From Paraphysomonas bandaiensis (Eukaryota > Chrysophyceae), in NCBI GenBank assembly GCA_965644295.1, contig CBFFRP010000164.1, positions 1 to 64,000 of the forward strand: a DNA stretch of 64,000 nucleotides, written 5' to 3'. Every line of letters begins with the position of its first letter. The first letter of the stretch is position 1. Under the pieces are notes generated by a model. That model had not been told where the DNA came from. It ran no database searches and saw only the letters and a program-made list of their open reading frames with translations. The position numbers and the translations under genes were made by a program. This document shows positions 1 through 10,697 of this stretch, piece by piece.

Positions 1-412
1 TGTAGAAAAAGCATCATACGGTATGCTGCACACTCACATACATGTTGGTCCATTGTAATACAGTAGCAGTACTCTGAATACGCAGTATTCAACGGCTAAT
101 TTACAAACTGGCGAGTGTGGTGTGTGGTGTCATCGCGAGTGTGGTGTGTTGTGCTTGTTCTATGTTGCATTGCTTTACAGCTCAGTGTTTTGTTAAGTGT
201 TGTTCTGTTTGTACACTAGTGTTCTGACTTCACTGGAGGTGGGGTTTGCGCGGTGATTCTTGGAGGGAGTCACTAGTACAAGCTTGCAACGCTTGACATA
301 CTGTTTAGAGTAATAATCATCCTGTTCTCCTGCAATCAGACGTACATATAGCTCTGGTTAACTCATTGTGTTTGTTTCTGCTGCACAGCCTTGGTTATCA
401 AACCTGGCTGTG
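1..412. other. Left flank of the LINE; no recognisable gene
   Basis: This stretch lies beyond the last readable LINE codons (the minus-strand frame stops at 413). I translated most of it on the minus strand and saw no reverse-transcriptase motif, poly-A tail or terminal repeat. Positions 121-175 are GT-rich with a short repeated phrase (gtgtggtgtg). A TACAGTAGCAGTA-type palindromic phrase sits near 60-72, like those found upstream of several genes in the window. Confidence 0.5.
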
Positions 413-1507
413 TCATAGAGTGGTCTTGGTACAAAGGGCCCGTCGTAACCCCAGTTGCAGGGGAAGAGGGATTTTCGAGCGGGGGTGGAGTGGTTCCTGG
501 CATGTCGCTGAGCCCGGATCAAGAAGGGATTTCCACCATGTAGGGTCATCCTGGAGCTGTTGTGCTACAGGGTCAAGTCCAGGAGGTTTGGCATGATGTT
601 CACGGAAGTGCGCATTAATGCCTTCATGAATGTCTTGCGGTGTTGTGAGGATGTGTCCGTCAGTTGTTTTCACCGTGGTAAGTCGGAGTGGTGTTTTGAC
701 CTTGAGACCAATTTTCTGAAGAATTGCTTGAAGTCTTTTCTGCTGTAGCAGTGCCTCCATCTGATTGGTGCGAGCCGTGAGTCTAGTCCGCATTTCTGTC
801 CTGGCTCTTCCATGAAGAAGTCCTCTCAGTCGCAAGGCAATTCGGAGAAGGTTTTTCTTGGTGGCTTGCTTTTCGTTCCAACCCAGGATTACTCGTGGGT
901 CCGCGTTGCGATGGCTGCACCAGAAGTTGATGTCTGATATGCCTTTGATGTGACCCTGAGAACTCCTGAGATAGGAGTCCCATCGGATGAACCATGCAGT
1001 GATGATTTCGTGGGTGGGGGTGGTTGCCGGGGGGCCGCGCCATCCATGCCGTTTGTATCCGGCAGAATTGAACATCTTTTGGATAATCCGCAAAACCATG
1101 ATCATTCCTTCCTGTATTACTCTCATTTCCGGGGAAAAGCCATTCTTGAACTTTGAGCGTTTGCGCTGACAACGTTCGTGTAGTCGTGTGCTATAAGTAC
1201 ATGCAGGACGCTTCGCTTCAAGCGAAGCCTGGAGGGTTATGTGATGGATGGCCGCTAGTCTGTTGGCTGCCACCTCAGGAGGGAGTATGGCAGACGATCC
1301 GTTGTCTAAATGTGGTAGTTGTGCATGAAGTTGGAGGAGTCTTGCGGTGTATGCCTGTACTTCCTTGGAGTCCTTCGGGTTTACATTGAGACGGGGGGAT
1401 TCGGAGGTGCGACTCAGGTGGTCGAGGGTCAAGATTGACTGGTACAGTGAAACCGACCCAGACCGGTCGATGATCGAAGGCTGCTGCGAGTAGTGAGGGG
1501 GAGTCAA
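413..1507 (-). pseudogene. LINE ORF continuation: endonuclease-RT linker, RT missing
   Basis: Up to 364 codons are open in a different frame from the upstream ORF. The two frames overlap at 1275-1507. The endonuclease sequence ending VPVNLD continues sensibly only by switching frame near 1430 into LDHLSRTSESPRLNVNPKD. The rest is basic, Arg/Gln-rich, helical sequence. TTDGHILTTPQDIHEGINAHF resembles the segment just before the RT fingers of APE-type LINEs. No catalytic RT residues are present. Probably a dead copy; a programmed frameshift is possible but unsupported. Confidence 0.6.
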
Positions 1508-4500
1508 GGCAGCCAGTGTCCGTAACAGACATGTTCGGAAGTAACGGCGTGTGTAGAATATGATCGATCCGCGATATTCCTTTGTCTAATCTGTGGAAGG
1601 TATGATATGTTTTCCTGGGTAGGAGAAGCTCATGGAGTGGTGCAGCCAGTTGGAGTTTGTCGGCAAGTGGTCGTATGTCTCTGCCTTTCGGATTTGTCTC
1701 CATGGAGCCATTGAAGTCGCCGGCGACAATGACAGTATGGTCCTTGGCTCTGGCTTTAGTGACCCATTTCGTAAGGATGTTGCATAGGAGCTTGTAGGGG
1801 TCAGCAGTACAGATACCACGGGACGCTCTCCCTAGCTTGGTCAATTTGCTCCATAATGTGCAAGAGCCTGGCGTGGATGGCTTCGGGGGTAGATAGACGC
1901 TTATTAGTACTAGGGTGTGCGCCACCGACGTTTTGAACTCTAGTCGGCTCACTAAACCAAGTCCCGTAAAGTCAGCCTTTGTGAAGGCGAGACGGCGCTT
2001 CCAGTATTCGCTGATTATGACTACTGTACCCCCCATTAGTGGGTCTCTTGAAGTCAGTTTTGGCTGCTTGCTGAGGAAGAGGCATATTCTTGATCCCTGG
2101 ATTGCATCTTCTATGATACGTGTGAAGAAGTTGGCCTGAGTTTCTGTTAGACGGACATCCTGTAATAGGAGCACGTCCAATTTTTGCCGCTTAAAGTGTC
2201 GGATGATAGCTTGGACTTTGCCTGTGTGAGATGCCGGATTGCCATTTGTGTTCCATGTGGAGAGTCGGAGTCCCATGGCTGCTCCCGAGGGAGCCTTGGG
2301 GATGCTGCTGGAGGTCTCTGTAGGAGTTCCACTCTTGTCTGCAAGGAGTCTGTCCCATACTGCTTTATTGGCACCGCCTATGTCGCTGTCGTACGCAGCC
2401 CTGGCTTGGATTAATATCTCAAGTGGCCAGCGTTGATCACACCAGTAATGATGCCCGTAGTTGATGAGAAGTTCTTCATCCTTAGCAATGGGACGTATTG
2501 TACGGACATAGAGGCATTTATTTTTCGTGACAAACTTGACATTAGCCATGTTTGTGGCTAGGGGGTCATTAATATACCCAGCTTCGCATGTTACACATTG
2601 TCGGACTTGGTCAAAGCCATCTATTGCGAAGGTACCAGTACTGTCTTGAACTATGTAATCAGAACGCCTTGCAGACTGACTCAGCTTTGTTAGTGGATAG
2701 CGTTTGCCTTTGTACTCAGCAATGATGACGTCTGCTGGGAATGTGTTCTTCGCATAAAGGGATAGTCCTTTGGCAGTGTTATCGGCGTACGCAATGTAGA
2801 ACTTTCTTGACCAGTCCTTGTCCCAGCTGGTGGTATCAAGTGCTGGAGTTGGTCTGATCGTTCGTGTGGTCGTGGATTGGTGTGAGTTGTGAAGGTTCGT
2901 TGGTTGGTCACTTTCATCGTAATTTACGACCTTTTTGGCTTTCCGGGTTGGCTGGCATCGACTTGTCAACGCAGTTTGGGCGTGTTTCAACTGCATCTTC
3001 TTGTGCGATGGTAGTGCTCCAGGGGTTGAAGCCTGCAGAATCTGTCGATTTGTTCGTGCTAACTTGGTGCTGCTGGACGAGGTTGTTCCGGTGCTGGTCG
3101 TCTTTGATGTCCTATTGTTGTTCGTGATTGAGTCCGCGGGAAGTGTAGGTGGAGCGATGGGGTCAGACGTTGAGAGTATACTGGTGGCCAAGGTGTTTTC
3201 AAGAGATAGTAGGGCGTTGTCTAGGGCAGTAGAAAGACCGGCAGGGTCTAAGAGGAAGTAGTGAGCATCTTGTAGTATGACATGGTAGTAGTTATCACGA
3301 ATAGCGTTCCTAAGTTCCTCCACCTTCCATGCGATGTTATAAGCTGCTTTGTCAGTAGGGATGCCTACAATGCTGAGATAATTACCATTTTGCGCCCACG
3401 TCGTGCAGGGGTTGATAGTAGAGGCTAAAAGGTGGACCTCTCGCACTGAGAGCCAGTGAGTTATGTCGTCCTCCGTAGTGTATGTTGTTTTGGCAGGTAT
3501 TAAAAGTGCGGCCTGTGCGTGATCCAACTTATGTCGTAGTGGCTGAAGTGTGTGATGGGCCATGCACTCCCGTTGCATTGTGTCGAACGCTTGGGTGCCT
3601 AATGTATTTATAAAAGATGCTAGCGTGTGACGGTCCTTGCGTTGTTTGAGGTCTAATTTCAGACAGGAGCGAGTGTGTCGCCTGCTTGAAGCAAGAATGT
3701 GCAGATGATAGAGTGTGCTGTATGCGCAGTATCCATCACTTGGGATATGTTGTTGTGTGCGAAGGGCTGAGGGTCTGAGGGTGAGGCGATAGACTCTGCT
3801 CATGTCGCACATATGGAGCCTGAGTTGTCGACGGTCCGTGGGGTTCATCTGCCGTAGTTGACGTCGAGCTCTCGGTGACAAGGAGACTGCAATTACTTCC
3901 CTCTGTTCCTGTTGCTCTCTTTGCTCATGTAGCATAGATGGTACAGTTGACGGTTCAGAAGTCCAGATGATGTTGGTGCTCTGTCTGGAGGTCTGGTGTT
4001 GTAGAAAACAGGATAGCCGCTCCTGAGTTCGTGTTAGAGCGTGCATGATGGAGGTGGGGATATTTGTTGCATTTAGTATGTGAAACCCATGCTGGCTGCG
4101 TATGATGTCATGGGTTACCACAGTGTTGGTAGAAGCGTGCACTGTTAGTGCCTGTCTGGAGAATGGTGATAGCTGTGCCCAACCAGGCGCCAGGTGCGGT
4201 TGAACAGCGTCCCATAGTCTGTATGGTATGGAGAGAAGATCGAGTAGCAGTTGGAAATCCTCCGTGTCTAGATGTAGTCCTGTGTGTGGATTCGAGGATT
4301 CATATTGCATAAGTGTCTTACGGAGAGTGACAGTGGCTGTTGAGGGAATACCCTTTGTCAGGCAAAGGGTCCGCACATGCCTAGATACAACATGAGTGGA
4401 GTCTGCCCAGGGTTTGTTGCCATTCGCGAGATGCTGGGCAACTAGTAGGGCGCTGTGCGTGGTGTCCAATTTGTGCTCTGGTAGCGTGAATGATATCATG

Positions 4501-5954
4501 AGATCATAGTTGTCCGTCCTGGAAGCCTTGGCTATGAATCCTTCCCATATGTCTAAACAGGCAGGGGATAGCATGTGTGCGTATATTTCTTTTAAAAGGT
4601 TTCCCTGTGGGGAGGCAGCAATAGTTTGGGTTTCATCATATCTAACCCAGTTGTTCAGCAGATCGGAGTGAAAGGGCGTGTGACCCCGGCCCTCTGTGTA
4701 GTGTAGGGGGTATGTGGCAATATCCTTGGGCAGTACATCCGGCCTGAGGTCAGGAGTGGTAGTGGAGAGTGAGGATGGGCCGTCTGGGGCTAATGCTGGA
4801 GTTCCCATGGTGTTCAGTTGAGTAAGGTTGGTGGTAGGTGGCTTCCGTTTGACTGGGAAATAGTCAAATAACGTTGCATACGGTGTGGTGGCATCCTTAG
4901 TGGGTAAGGGTAATGTGTGGGTGGATTTGCTAGGTCCGTCACCGCTGTTATCGGAGGAGAATTCCTTCCCCTGAAGGGCGTGGGAGGGATGGTTGATGGA
5001 CCTGGCACGGTGGACTCCTTGCATTCCCTTGGAATGACATTGCAACACATTTTGGAGACGCATGATGACGAGGTCAGGAATTCTCTCGAGTAGCGCGTGT
5101 AGTTCCAACTCCACCGGGTATTTGGTGTCCAGGAAGAAGTGATCGTTGGAGCAAAACACATCATAAGATGGAAGGAATTGAGTTTGTGGAAGGAAGGAGG
5201 AATAGTGGGTGGACCAGTTCGCCCAGTAAGGGAGAGGCGATAGTTTGTCTGGGGGTTTTCTAGGAGGAGGTAGAGTGTACTGTGTGTGTGTATGACACTG
5301 CAGTGGTGTTATGAGTGTGTTGGACAGTGAGAGAGAGCTGGTGATGTGTCCAACAGTACAGGTAGACAGGTACATGGACATGGTGATGTGTCCAACAGTA
5401 CAGGTAGACAGGTACATGGACATGGTGATGTGTCCAACAGTACAGGTAGACAGGTACATGTATATGGTGATGTGTCCAACAGCAGTAGAGGTATACACGG
5501 AATGGTATACATCCTGTAGGACACAGTAGTACAGTAGTCGAGTATACCGTATGCGGAATACAGTGTCTATCCAATGAGATGGATGGGCTATGGGGGTGAT
5601 AGGTGAACAGGGTGAGGGGGTAGCCTGCTGGGTGGATGGACCACAGACAAACCATGTTGGGTTGGGTTGAGTGGGCGGCAGAAGGCAGCCCTGTTGCACA
5701 GTTGAGAGGGATCGAGAGTATTCAGTGATTGCATAGGGGGTCCATGGGGGTCGTTTTCGTGAGCCTGCTCGCACGAGCCATGTTCTGAGAGGTTGTAGCC
5801 GTAGAAAGCGATGGGTGAGACGAAGTTGTCTGCTGAGGGGATAGCACGTAGGTGCGGTCAGCGCTGCATTGGTGCAGGCACGTGGTTTAACTGAAGTAGT
5901 TGAGTAGGGTGAAGGTTGCAAGGCCAGGCAGGGGGCTTGGAGCGTGTACAACAT
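1275..5954 (-). pseudogene. LINE ORF: OTU-like protease, SET domain, APE-type endonuclease
   Basis: The frame is open for 1559 codons. The first 297 run through a 42-bp minisatellite and look non-coding, so the in-frame ATG at 5063 (codon 298) is the more likely start. In order: an OTU-like cysteine protease around residues 735-900 (DGYCAY matches the catalytic D-G-x-C; AHYFLLD supplies the late His); a SET domain around 1053-1181 (GLSLYAKNTF, YINDPLATNMANV, ELLINYGHHYW, the last two matching the NH and ELxxDY motifs in altered form); and an APE-like endonuclease around 1226-1505 (NTNG, LLLQDVRL, VAGDFNGS, SRIDHIL, FDHRPVW). The usual catalytic Glu of the second endonuclease motif is Asp here. 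A TLFDYFPVKRK stretch near residue 365 vaguely resembles a PCNA-binding box. The frame is lost near 1430. Confidence 0.7.
5341..5480. repeat. 42-bp minisatellite in the LINE 5' region
   Basis: Three near-perfect 42-bp units start at 5341, 5383 and 5425 (gtgatgtgtccaacagtaca...), and a degenerate fourth starts at 5467. The period is 14 codons, so frames stay open on both strands across it, which explains several spurious ORFs. Tandem monomers are common in LINE 5' untranslated or promoter regions, so this is probably the element's 5' region. Confidence 0.85.
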
Positions 5955-6125
5955 GGTGTGACAGGTAATTTGTCAGAAGCGTGGTGGTCAACAAAATGCA
6001 GCAGTAAGGGAGTGTAAAAGGCCCTGGGCACACTGATGTGACTCAGCCACAGTCTCAATAGAGACATTGGGCTTGGAGCTGGTTAATAGAGTGAAACTTT
6101 ATGTTGGACTGTATTTGCCATCGTA

Positions 6126-6425
6126 GGGCAGAGAATTCTGCATCAAATGATACCTCACCATGAAAATGCCATCAACATGGCAAAATTGCTGTTAAAAACA
6201 GGACCCGACAGTGGTATTAGTTGCCCTCAAGAGCAGCTTGACTGTGATATAGTTGACATGCTCCACGAAATTATCAACAGTCAGAATCATCAGATCACTC
6301 TAATGCGAATGTGGTTAAACGAATATGGATATCCACAACACAATCATTGTAAAAGCATGCCCACATCAAAACGAAAACACGACCATCGCAATTGGTTTTC
6401 ATGGCTTCCACGTCTCTTTCGATAG
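6126..6425 (+). pseudogene. DUF305-family protein, C-terminal exon only
   Basis: The ATG at 6147 lies inside the conserved domain: ILHQMIPHHENAINMAKLLL matches the DUF305 signature (MIPHHxxAIxMAK), followed by EIINSQNHQITLMRMWL, the second conserved helix. The domain normally starts further upstream. The frame is open back to 6090, and a plausible splice acceptor (gccatcgtag) ends at 6125. The expected upstream exon is absent; the LINE begins within about 170 bp. Either a 5' exon lies far upstream beyond the LINE or the gene was cut by the insertion. The C-terminus is His/Lys-rich (HNHCKSMPTSKRKHDHR). DUF305 proteins are ferritin-like helical proteins; the His residues suggest metal binding, which is inference. 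Confidence 0.65.
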
Positions 6426-6987
6426 ATTGATAAGTGCTTCACTACACCGCCAATAGTCGTTGAAATTCGAAATACAATTGTCAATTGTGTATGTAGTAGG
6501 AATGCAGTGGTTGGCATATGATATATTTCAATACGAATTGATGCTTGTTGAGCTATATCGAATTCGTAATATTTTAGCGACAGAATCTAATTTTTTAATC
6601 AAAACAGCATTACATGATAATAAGTATAAAACTAATAAATCTTAGCTTCCCAAGTTCATATGTACAAGCATCTTACGGACTAATGAGAGATAAACTCTAT
6701 GATTGAATGTGTAGCAGTGTGTAAAATGCTAGTTTCAGTTCTTATGTCAGCCATGGAATCATTTATACACTGACAATTAATAATATTGAGTACGCGATTA
6801 ACACATTCTAGTGGTAGCGATACTTCTTGTTAATTAATCAGAACAGCATTGCCCCTTCTTCTGAATATATAGCCATACGCAAAAAGCAGAGCAGCAATGT
6901 GTGCATTCAGTAAAGTTACCAAACAGACTGCATTTACAAATTCCATTCGAACAGTACGTTCGCTAATAAAACCGCATAAATGCGAGC
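6426..6987. other. Intergenic, AT-rich
   Basis: No coding signal or repeat was seen. It holds the 3' ends of two convergent genes, the DUF305 relic (+) and the sterol methyltransferase (-). Confidence 0.5.
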
Positions 6988-8214
6988 TTACTTCTTTGTG
7001 CCAACAAAGAAGAAAGAAGGTGTAAAGATAGATTCCTTGCCACCATCAACGAGGTCGATAGCAGTGGCATTGAGGAGGGCAGAGATCTTGGTGCTTCCTG
7101 GAGGAGCAATGAAAAGAGTTTCAAGAAGCCACACCATGGCGTGAGTGCAAACACGGCCAATGTGGGTCATACGGAATCCGCTAATAGACATCTTTCCGCT
7201 GAGTGTATCGTACCAAGGAATTTCATGGGGGCTATGAGAGCCGCGGTTAGCGTCATAGAACTCAATATCAGTGAACCCAGCAGCCTTCATGCAACGAACA
7301 ATCTCCTGGTAGTGGACAAGTGTGGGAAGGGCATTTCCGACTTCAATTCCTTCCTTGATGCGGACGTGGTCCTTGTTGCTAGGATCATAGCTATCAAGCA
7401 TCACCCACTCATAACCGGCGAATTTGGCACCTGGTTTCAGCACACGGTAGATGCCGGAAAAGCATTTCACACGGTCAGGAGAGTGGCAAGTAGCCTCAAT
7501 CTCGTATGCAGCATCAAAAGACTCATCAGGGAAGGGAAGCTCTTGGAAATCTCCCTGGACAATTTTGCACTGATCGCCAAGTCCCATATTCGCGTTGTAC
7601 TGGTTGCCAATATTTACTTGGTAGTTGTTAATTGTGATACCCGTCACGCTTGCACCACTGAAAACAGCTATGTTACGCATTGGGCCGCCGACACCACATC
7701 CAACGTCAAGGCATTTCATGCCAGGCTTGAGTCCTACACGAGATGCGAGGTAGTGCTCAGCGCGTTTGATTGATTCCATGAAGGTCTCATTCTTGTAGCG
7801 AGGAGCAAAGTGAAATGACTGACCCCAACCATATTCGTAAAAATCAGTGACGATATTATAAAAGTGGTCAACCATAGTGGCATAGCGCTGCTTTCTCTCT
7901 TCCACAGACTCGGTGGAAGTAATAGCACCAGTCTGCTCGCGGGCTCCACTGAACATACCTTCGTAGTCGTTGATTGTGCTACCAAACTCTCCGCCTTTAA
8001 GAGTATGGTCCTTTCCAGCAAACAACTTATTCACTCCAGTGACACTGTCATAACCATGTCCGGTGCGTTCCACATCGCCACGACGCCTTAGGAGTAAAGC
8101 CCCTGCGAAGAGGGCAGCTGCCGCACCACCACCAACAATGACAACATTGTTCTCGGCGTATTTGACAACATCCTCAACCAATTTATCCACTTTGATGTCT
8201 CTAAGAGCTTCCAT
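6988..8214 (-). CDS. SMT: Sterol 24-C-methyltransferase (SMT/ERG6 family)
   Basis: Transfers methyl from S-adenosylmethionine to C-24 of the sterol side chain, probably at the ER membrane. From the ATG at 8214 the protein has 408 residues. The frame opens 23 codons earlier, but a splice-acceptor-like ttacacgttag lies just before this ATG, and the family start fits. An N-terminal membrane segment (about residues 22-44, Gly/Ala/Leu-rich, followed by RRR) precedes the SMT core. Core motifs: YEYGWGQSFHFAPR (SMT region I), LDVGCGVGGPMRN (SAM-binding loop), EATCHSPDR, YEWVMLDSYD (region III), and a C-terminal Sterol_MT_C region. Apparently a single coding exon, with higher GC than its flanks, consistent with good expression. 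This predicts synthesis of 24-alkylated sterols. Confidence 0.93.
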   Translation of the reverse strand: MEALRDIKVDKLVEDVVKYAENNVVIVGGGAAAALFAGALLLRRRGDVERTGHGYDSVTGVNKLFAGKDHTLKGGEFGSTINDYEGMFSGAREQTGAITSTESVEERKQRYATMVDHFYNIVTDFYEYGWGQSFHFAPRYKNETFMESIKRAEHYLASRVGLKPGMKCLDVGCGVGGPMRNIAVFSGASVTGITINNYQVNIGNQYNANMGLGDQCKIVQGDFQELPFPDESFDAAYEIEATCHSPDRVKCFSGIYRVLKPGAKFAGYEWVMLDSYDPSNKDHVRIKEGIEVGNALPTLVHYQEIVRCMKAAGFTDIEFYDANRGSHSPHEIPWYDTLSGKMSISGFRMTHIGRVCTHAMVWLLETLFIAPPGSTKISALLNATAIDLVDGGKESIFTPSFFFVGTKK

Positions 8215-8283
8215 TATCCTAACGTGTAATATCTGCAGCAAGTTTGGTGTCGATGACAATGTGACAAGTTGAGATATCATCAT

Positions 8284-10640
8284 GTTGAGCCACTCCTGTA
8301 CATACTCCGGAAGGCAGTGGATGAGTGGTTGTCATGGTTTCACCGTTCACAACATATGAAAAAAAAAGTTACTGCAACAAGCTGTGGATATATTTCCTCA
8401 AATTTTCAATGTACTTTCATAGAAAAATTATAGATGGAAAATATGGAGGTTTTTAATATAAAAGCTGAAAAGGCAATATTTTTTATACTTCAACTTTAGG
8501 AAAAATGAATGTTTGTTTGTCGTCGTGAGTATTGAGAAGGATTTTCAGTGGACATATATATATATATATATTTGCGTTATATATCCATCAATTTTGCTAT
8601 ATTTTGTGTATGTGATGCAATTAGATCTCCTCACTCTCTTCTTACAGGACTCTGTTTTTTATTCCAATAAACAATATACACATATGTACTCTGTTGATAT
8701 GGATACAAAGTGAAACAGTTGTCAAGAGAAACAGCGAGGACTTAATAGCATTGATTCGCCTTCAAGGAGATAGTGAGAATAGCTTGCGACAGAAACTAGT
8801 ATTATTAGGTGGCAGTACACATGTCCTCGTACCAGCTCTATGTTAAGAGGGACCTTACATTGTGAAAGTTTGAGTATACTCAGCGTATTGTGGAATAGTG
8901 TCGTTAAAGTAAAATGAATCAACACCGTATAGTACAGTAGGACTTGTAAACTATACAATTGGAGTCTCTGTAAGAACACGACGTTCTCTAATTGTGTGCG
9001 TTTTCTCAGAGGATATAGCAATCTAATTTTGCTGCGGTAAGTAATCATAATGAGAGTAGCGTAAATAGTCACTGGTTACTATCCGCTGTATTTCAAGAAT
9101 CCAGCGGAAGGTGCAAAAGAATGTAGACGACATAGGAGACATATTAATTATTAGAACATCAGTATGACAACAGAAAATGAATATGTAAGGAGTTAAAAAA
9201 AACGAAAGACACCGTTGTTGCAGTTGATATCTTATCATATTTGGGAGGATATGAGATGGATATTAAGTTGACATTGACCACTTCAAGGTTATGAGAACCC
9301 TAGGCTGAAACTTATATGCGGTAATCGCTGCAGTGTGACATATATGGGAGAGAAAACGACCCCTTCAGTAGAGTAGTACCGCTAAGTAGTGTGTAATGTG
9401 TGTTACAGTATATAGACATGTGTACATATATATAATATATATTACCTGGTAGGGAATACGATGATAGGGTGTATGCAATATTTGGAAATAGATACATGGA
9501 GATATAATAATTCAAAAGTACTTATTGTTAAGTAAGTCTCACATGTTGTAATTTTCTGTTCGCATGGATGGAAGCGGAAAATAAGGCAATCAAAATGACT
9601 CATGGAAGGCGTAGGGAAAACTATATTGCAGAAGCATTATAAGTTGCTTCCAATCAATAATATATATTGAATTGTAGACATACACAAGTAGTGACTCTCA
9701 CTACCTTTGTAACAAAATTCACTGGCACTTTATTTGTTGGTTTCTTCTATTGCACAGAATATAATATAGATATATATCACAGCGTAGTGCAGAGCTGAAC
9801 AAATTTAGTAATCCTTATCAACGAAGAAAATGTCTAGATGACAGATAACAAATAACGAACGGAATAACAAGTAACAGTTCATGACTAATTACATATTATA
9901 AAATATTAAAAGCATTGGAGTAAATATCTCCGCACTACTCTTTGGTCACTCCTCTGCAGTACTCTACGCCTTCAGATAGTAAACCAACCTAAATAAAGGT
10001 CCCCAGAATTCCATCTAATAATATTTTCATGGTATCCCGTACATGCATTAAAGTCATGAGCTTCTTGTCCACTTTCTTTCCCTATCCATTCTTCATCTTG
10101 AGCCATTCTAAAGAAATTCAGGACAGTAAGCTTGTTCATTCGAATATGACAGTCGACAATGAAAGCACTCTACTATCTATTAGGTCATTCATTATTCAAT
10201 ATAATATAATATATTTGATTTTAATGCATATAGTCTTCAGTCTTTGATCTTTGAATCTTATAACGCTTGTAGGAGTGACTATAAAGGAGGTCCCCCCCCC
10301 CCTCCGCCCTGAAAAAGATACACCACATTTTGGAGATGATTGTTGGATACTATTTTTTTAGGGATCAGTGGTGTTTGAGGGATATGGAAATTAGGTGGAT
10401 TCTTGCAAATTCCGCGGTTTTTAGACCTGCCAATTCTCTTCATCTCCGGGACGTTTCCTCGTTTTCTGATGTTCTGTGTGAATACAAAGTTCTGTAGAAA
10501 AAAGATTGTTGATGGGATAATTGTGTATGATCCTATGAGCGAAGTGGTGTGAGGAATGCATGCACATCATACATAAGTATATATATGTCAGTGTTGGCAA
10601 ACAATAGACAATATCTCACATATATATACAACATACATTT
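8284..10640. other. Long AT-rich intergenic region
   Basis: About 2.3 kb with no recognised gene. It holds an AT-dinucleotide run (8551-8572), a short element at 9611-9658 related to those near 51989 and 56531, and a run of 11 C at 10292-10302. On the minus strand about 9960-10150 reads openly for roughly 60 codons (MNKLTVLNFFRMAQDEEW...), but I do not recognise it. Confidence 0.5.
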
Positions 10641-10647
10641 CCAGCTC

Positions 10648-10657
10648 TATAAATATA
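10648..10657 (+). promoter_or_regulatory. TATA-like box (TATAAATATA) upstream of the kinase-TIR gene
   Basis: TATAAATATA lies 41-50 bp before the ATG at 10698. Similar TATA-like boxes precede several other genes here (36712, 50912, 53587, 61744-61757). Confidence 0.5.
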
Positions 10658-10697
10658 ACTATTTAGATTCGAGCAGCACTGGTTAAACGTAGTCACA

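Larger units (their letters stand above)
413..5960 (-). mobile_element. LINE-type (non-LTR) retrotransposon, truncated and frameshifted, with OTU and SET domains
   Basis: The minus strand reads from a minisatellite-bearing 5' part (about 5.5 kb) through OTU-like, SET and APE-type endonuclease domains. It then passes through the linker that normally joins endonuclease to reverse transcriptase, and stops at about 413. No RT (YxDD) domain follows within the window. LINE copies usually lose the 5' end during incomplete reverse transcription; here the 5' half survives and the RT half is gone, so a later deletion or rearrangement, or a break near the window edge, is more likely. At least one frameshift, near 1430, separates the endonuclease from the linker. 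No target-site duplication was found because the 3' end is missing. Confidence 0.75.

Noticed and set aside
5341-5480. CRISPR-like direct repeats
   Set aside because: Units are contiguous with no unique spacers, and the context is eukaryotic.
5063-5954. N-terminal ~297 codons of the long LINE ORF as protein
   Set aside because: The frame is open mainly because the minisatellite period is 42 bp (14 codons); low-complexity translation and no domain. The Met at 5063 is a better start.
7141-7773. 210-codon plus-strand ORF opposite the sterol methyltransferase
   Set aside because: Antisense shadow of a well-conserved gene; its translation has no recognisable features.
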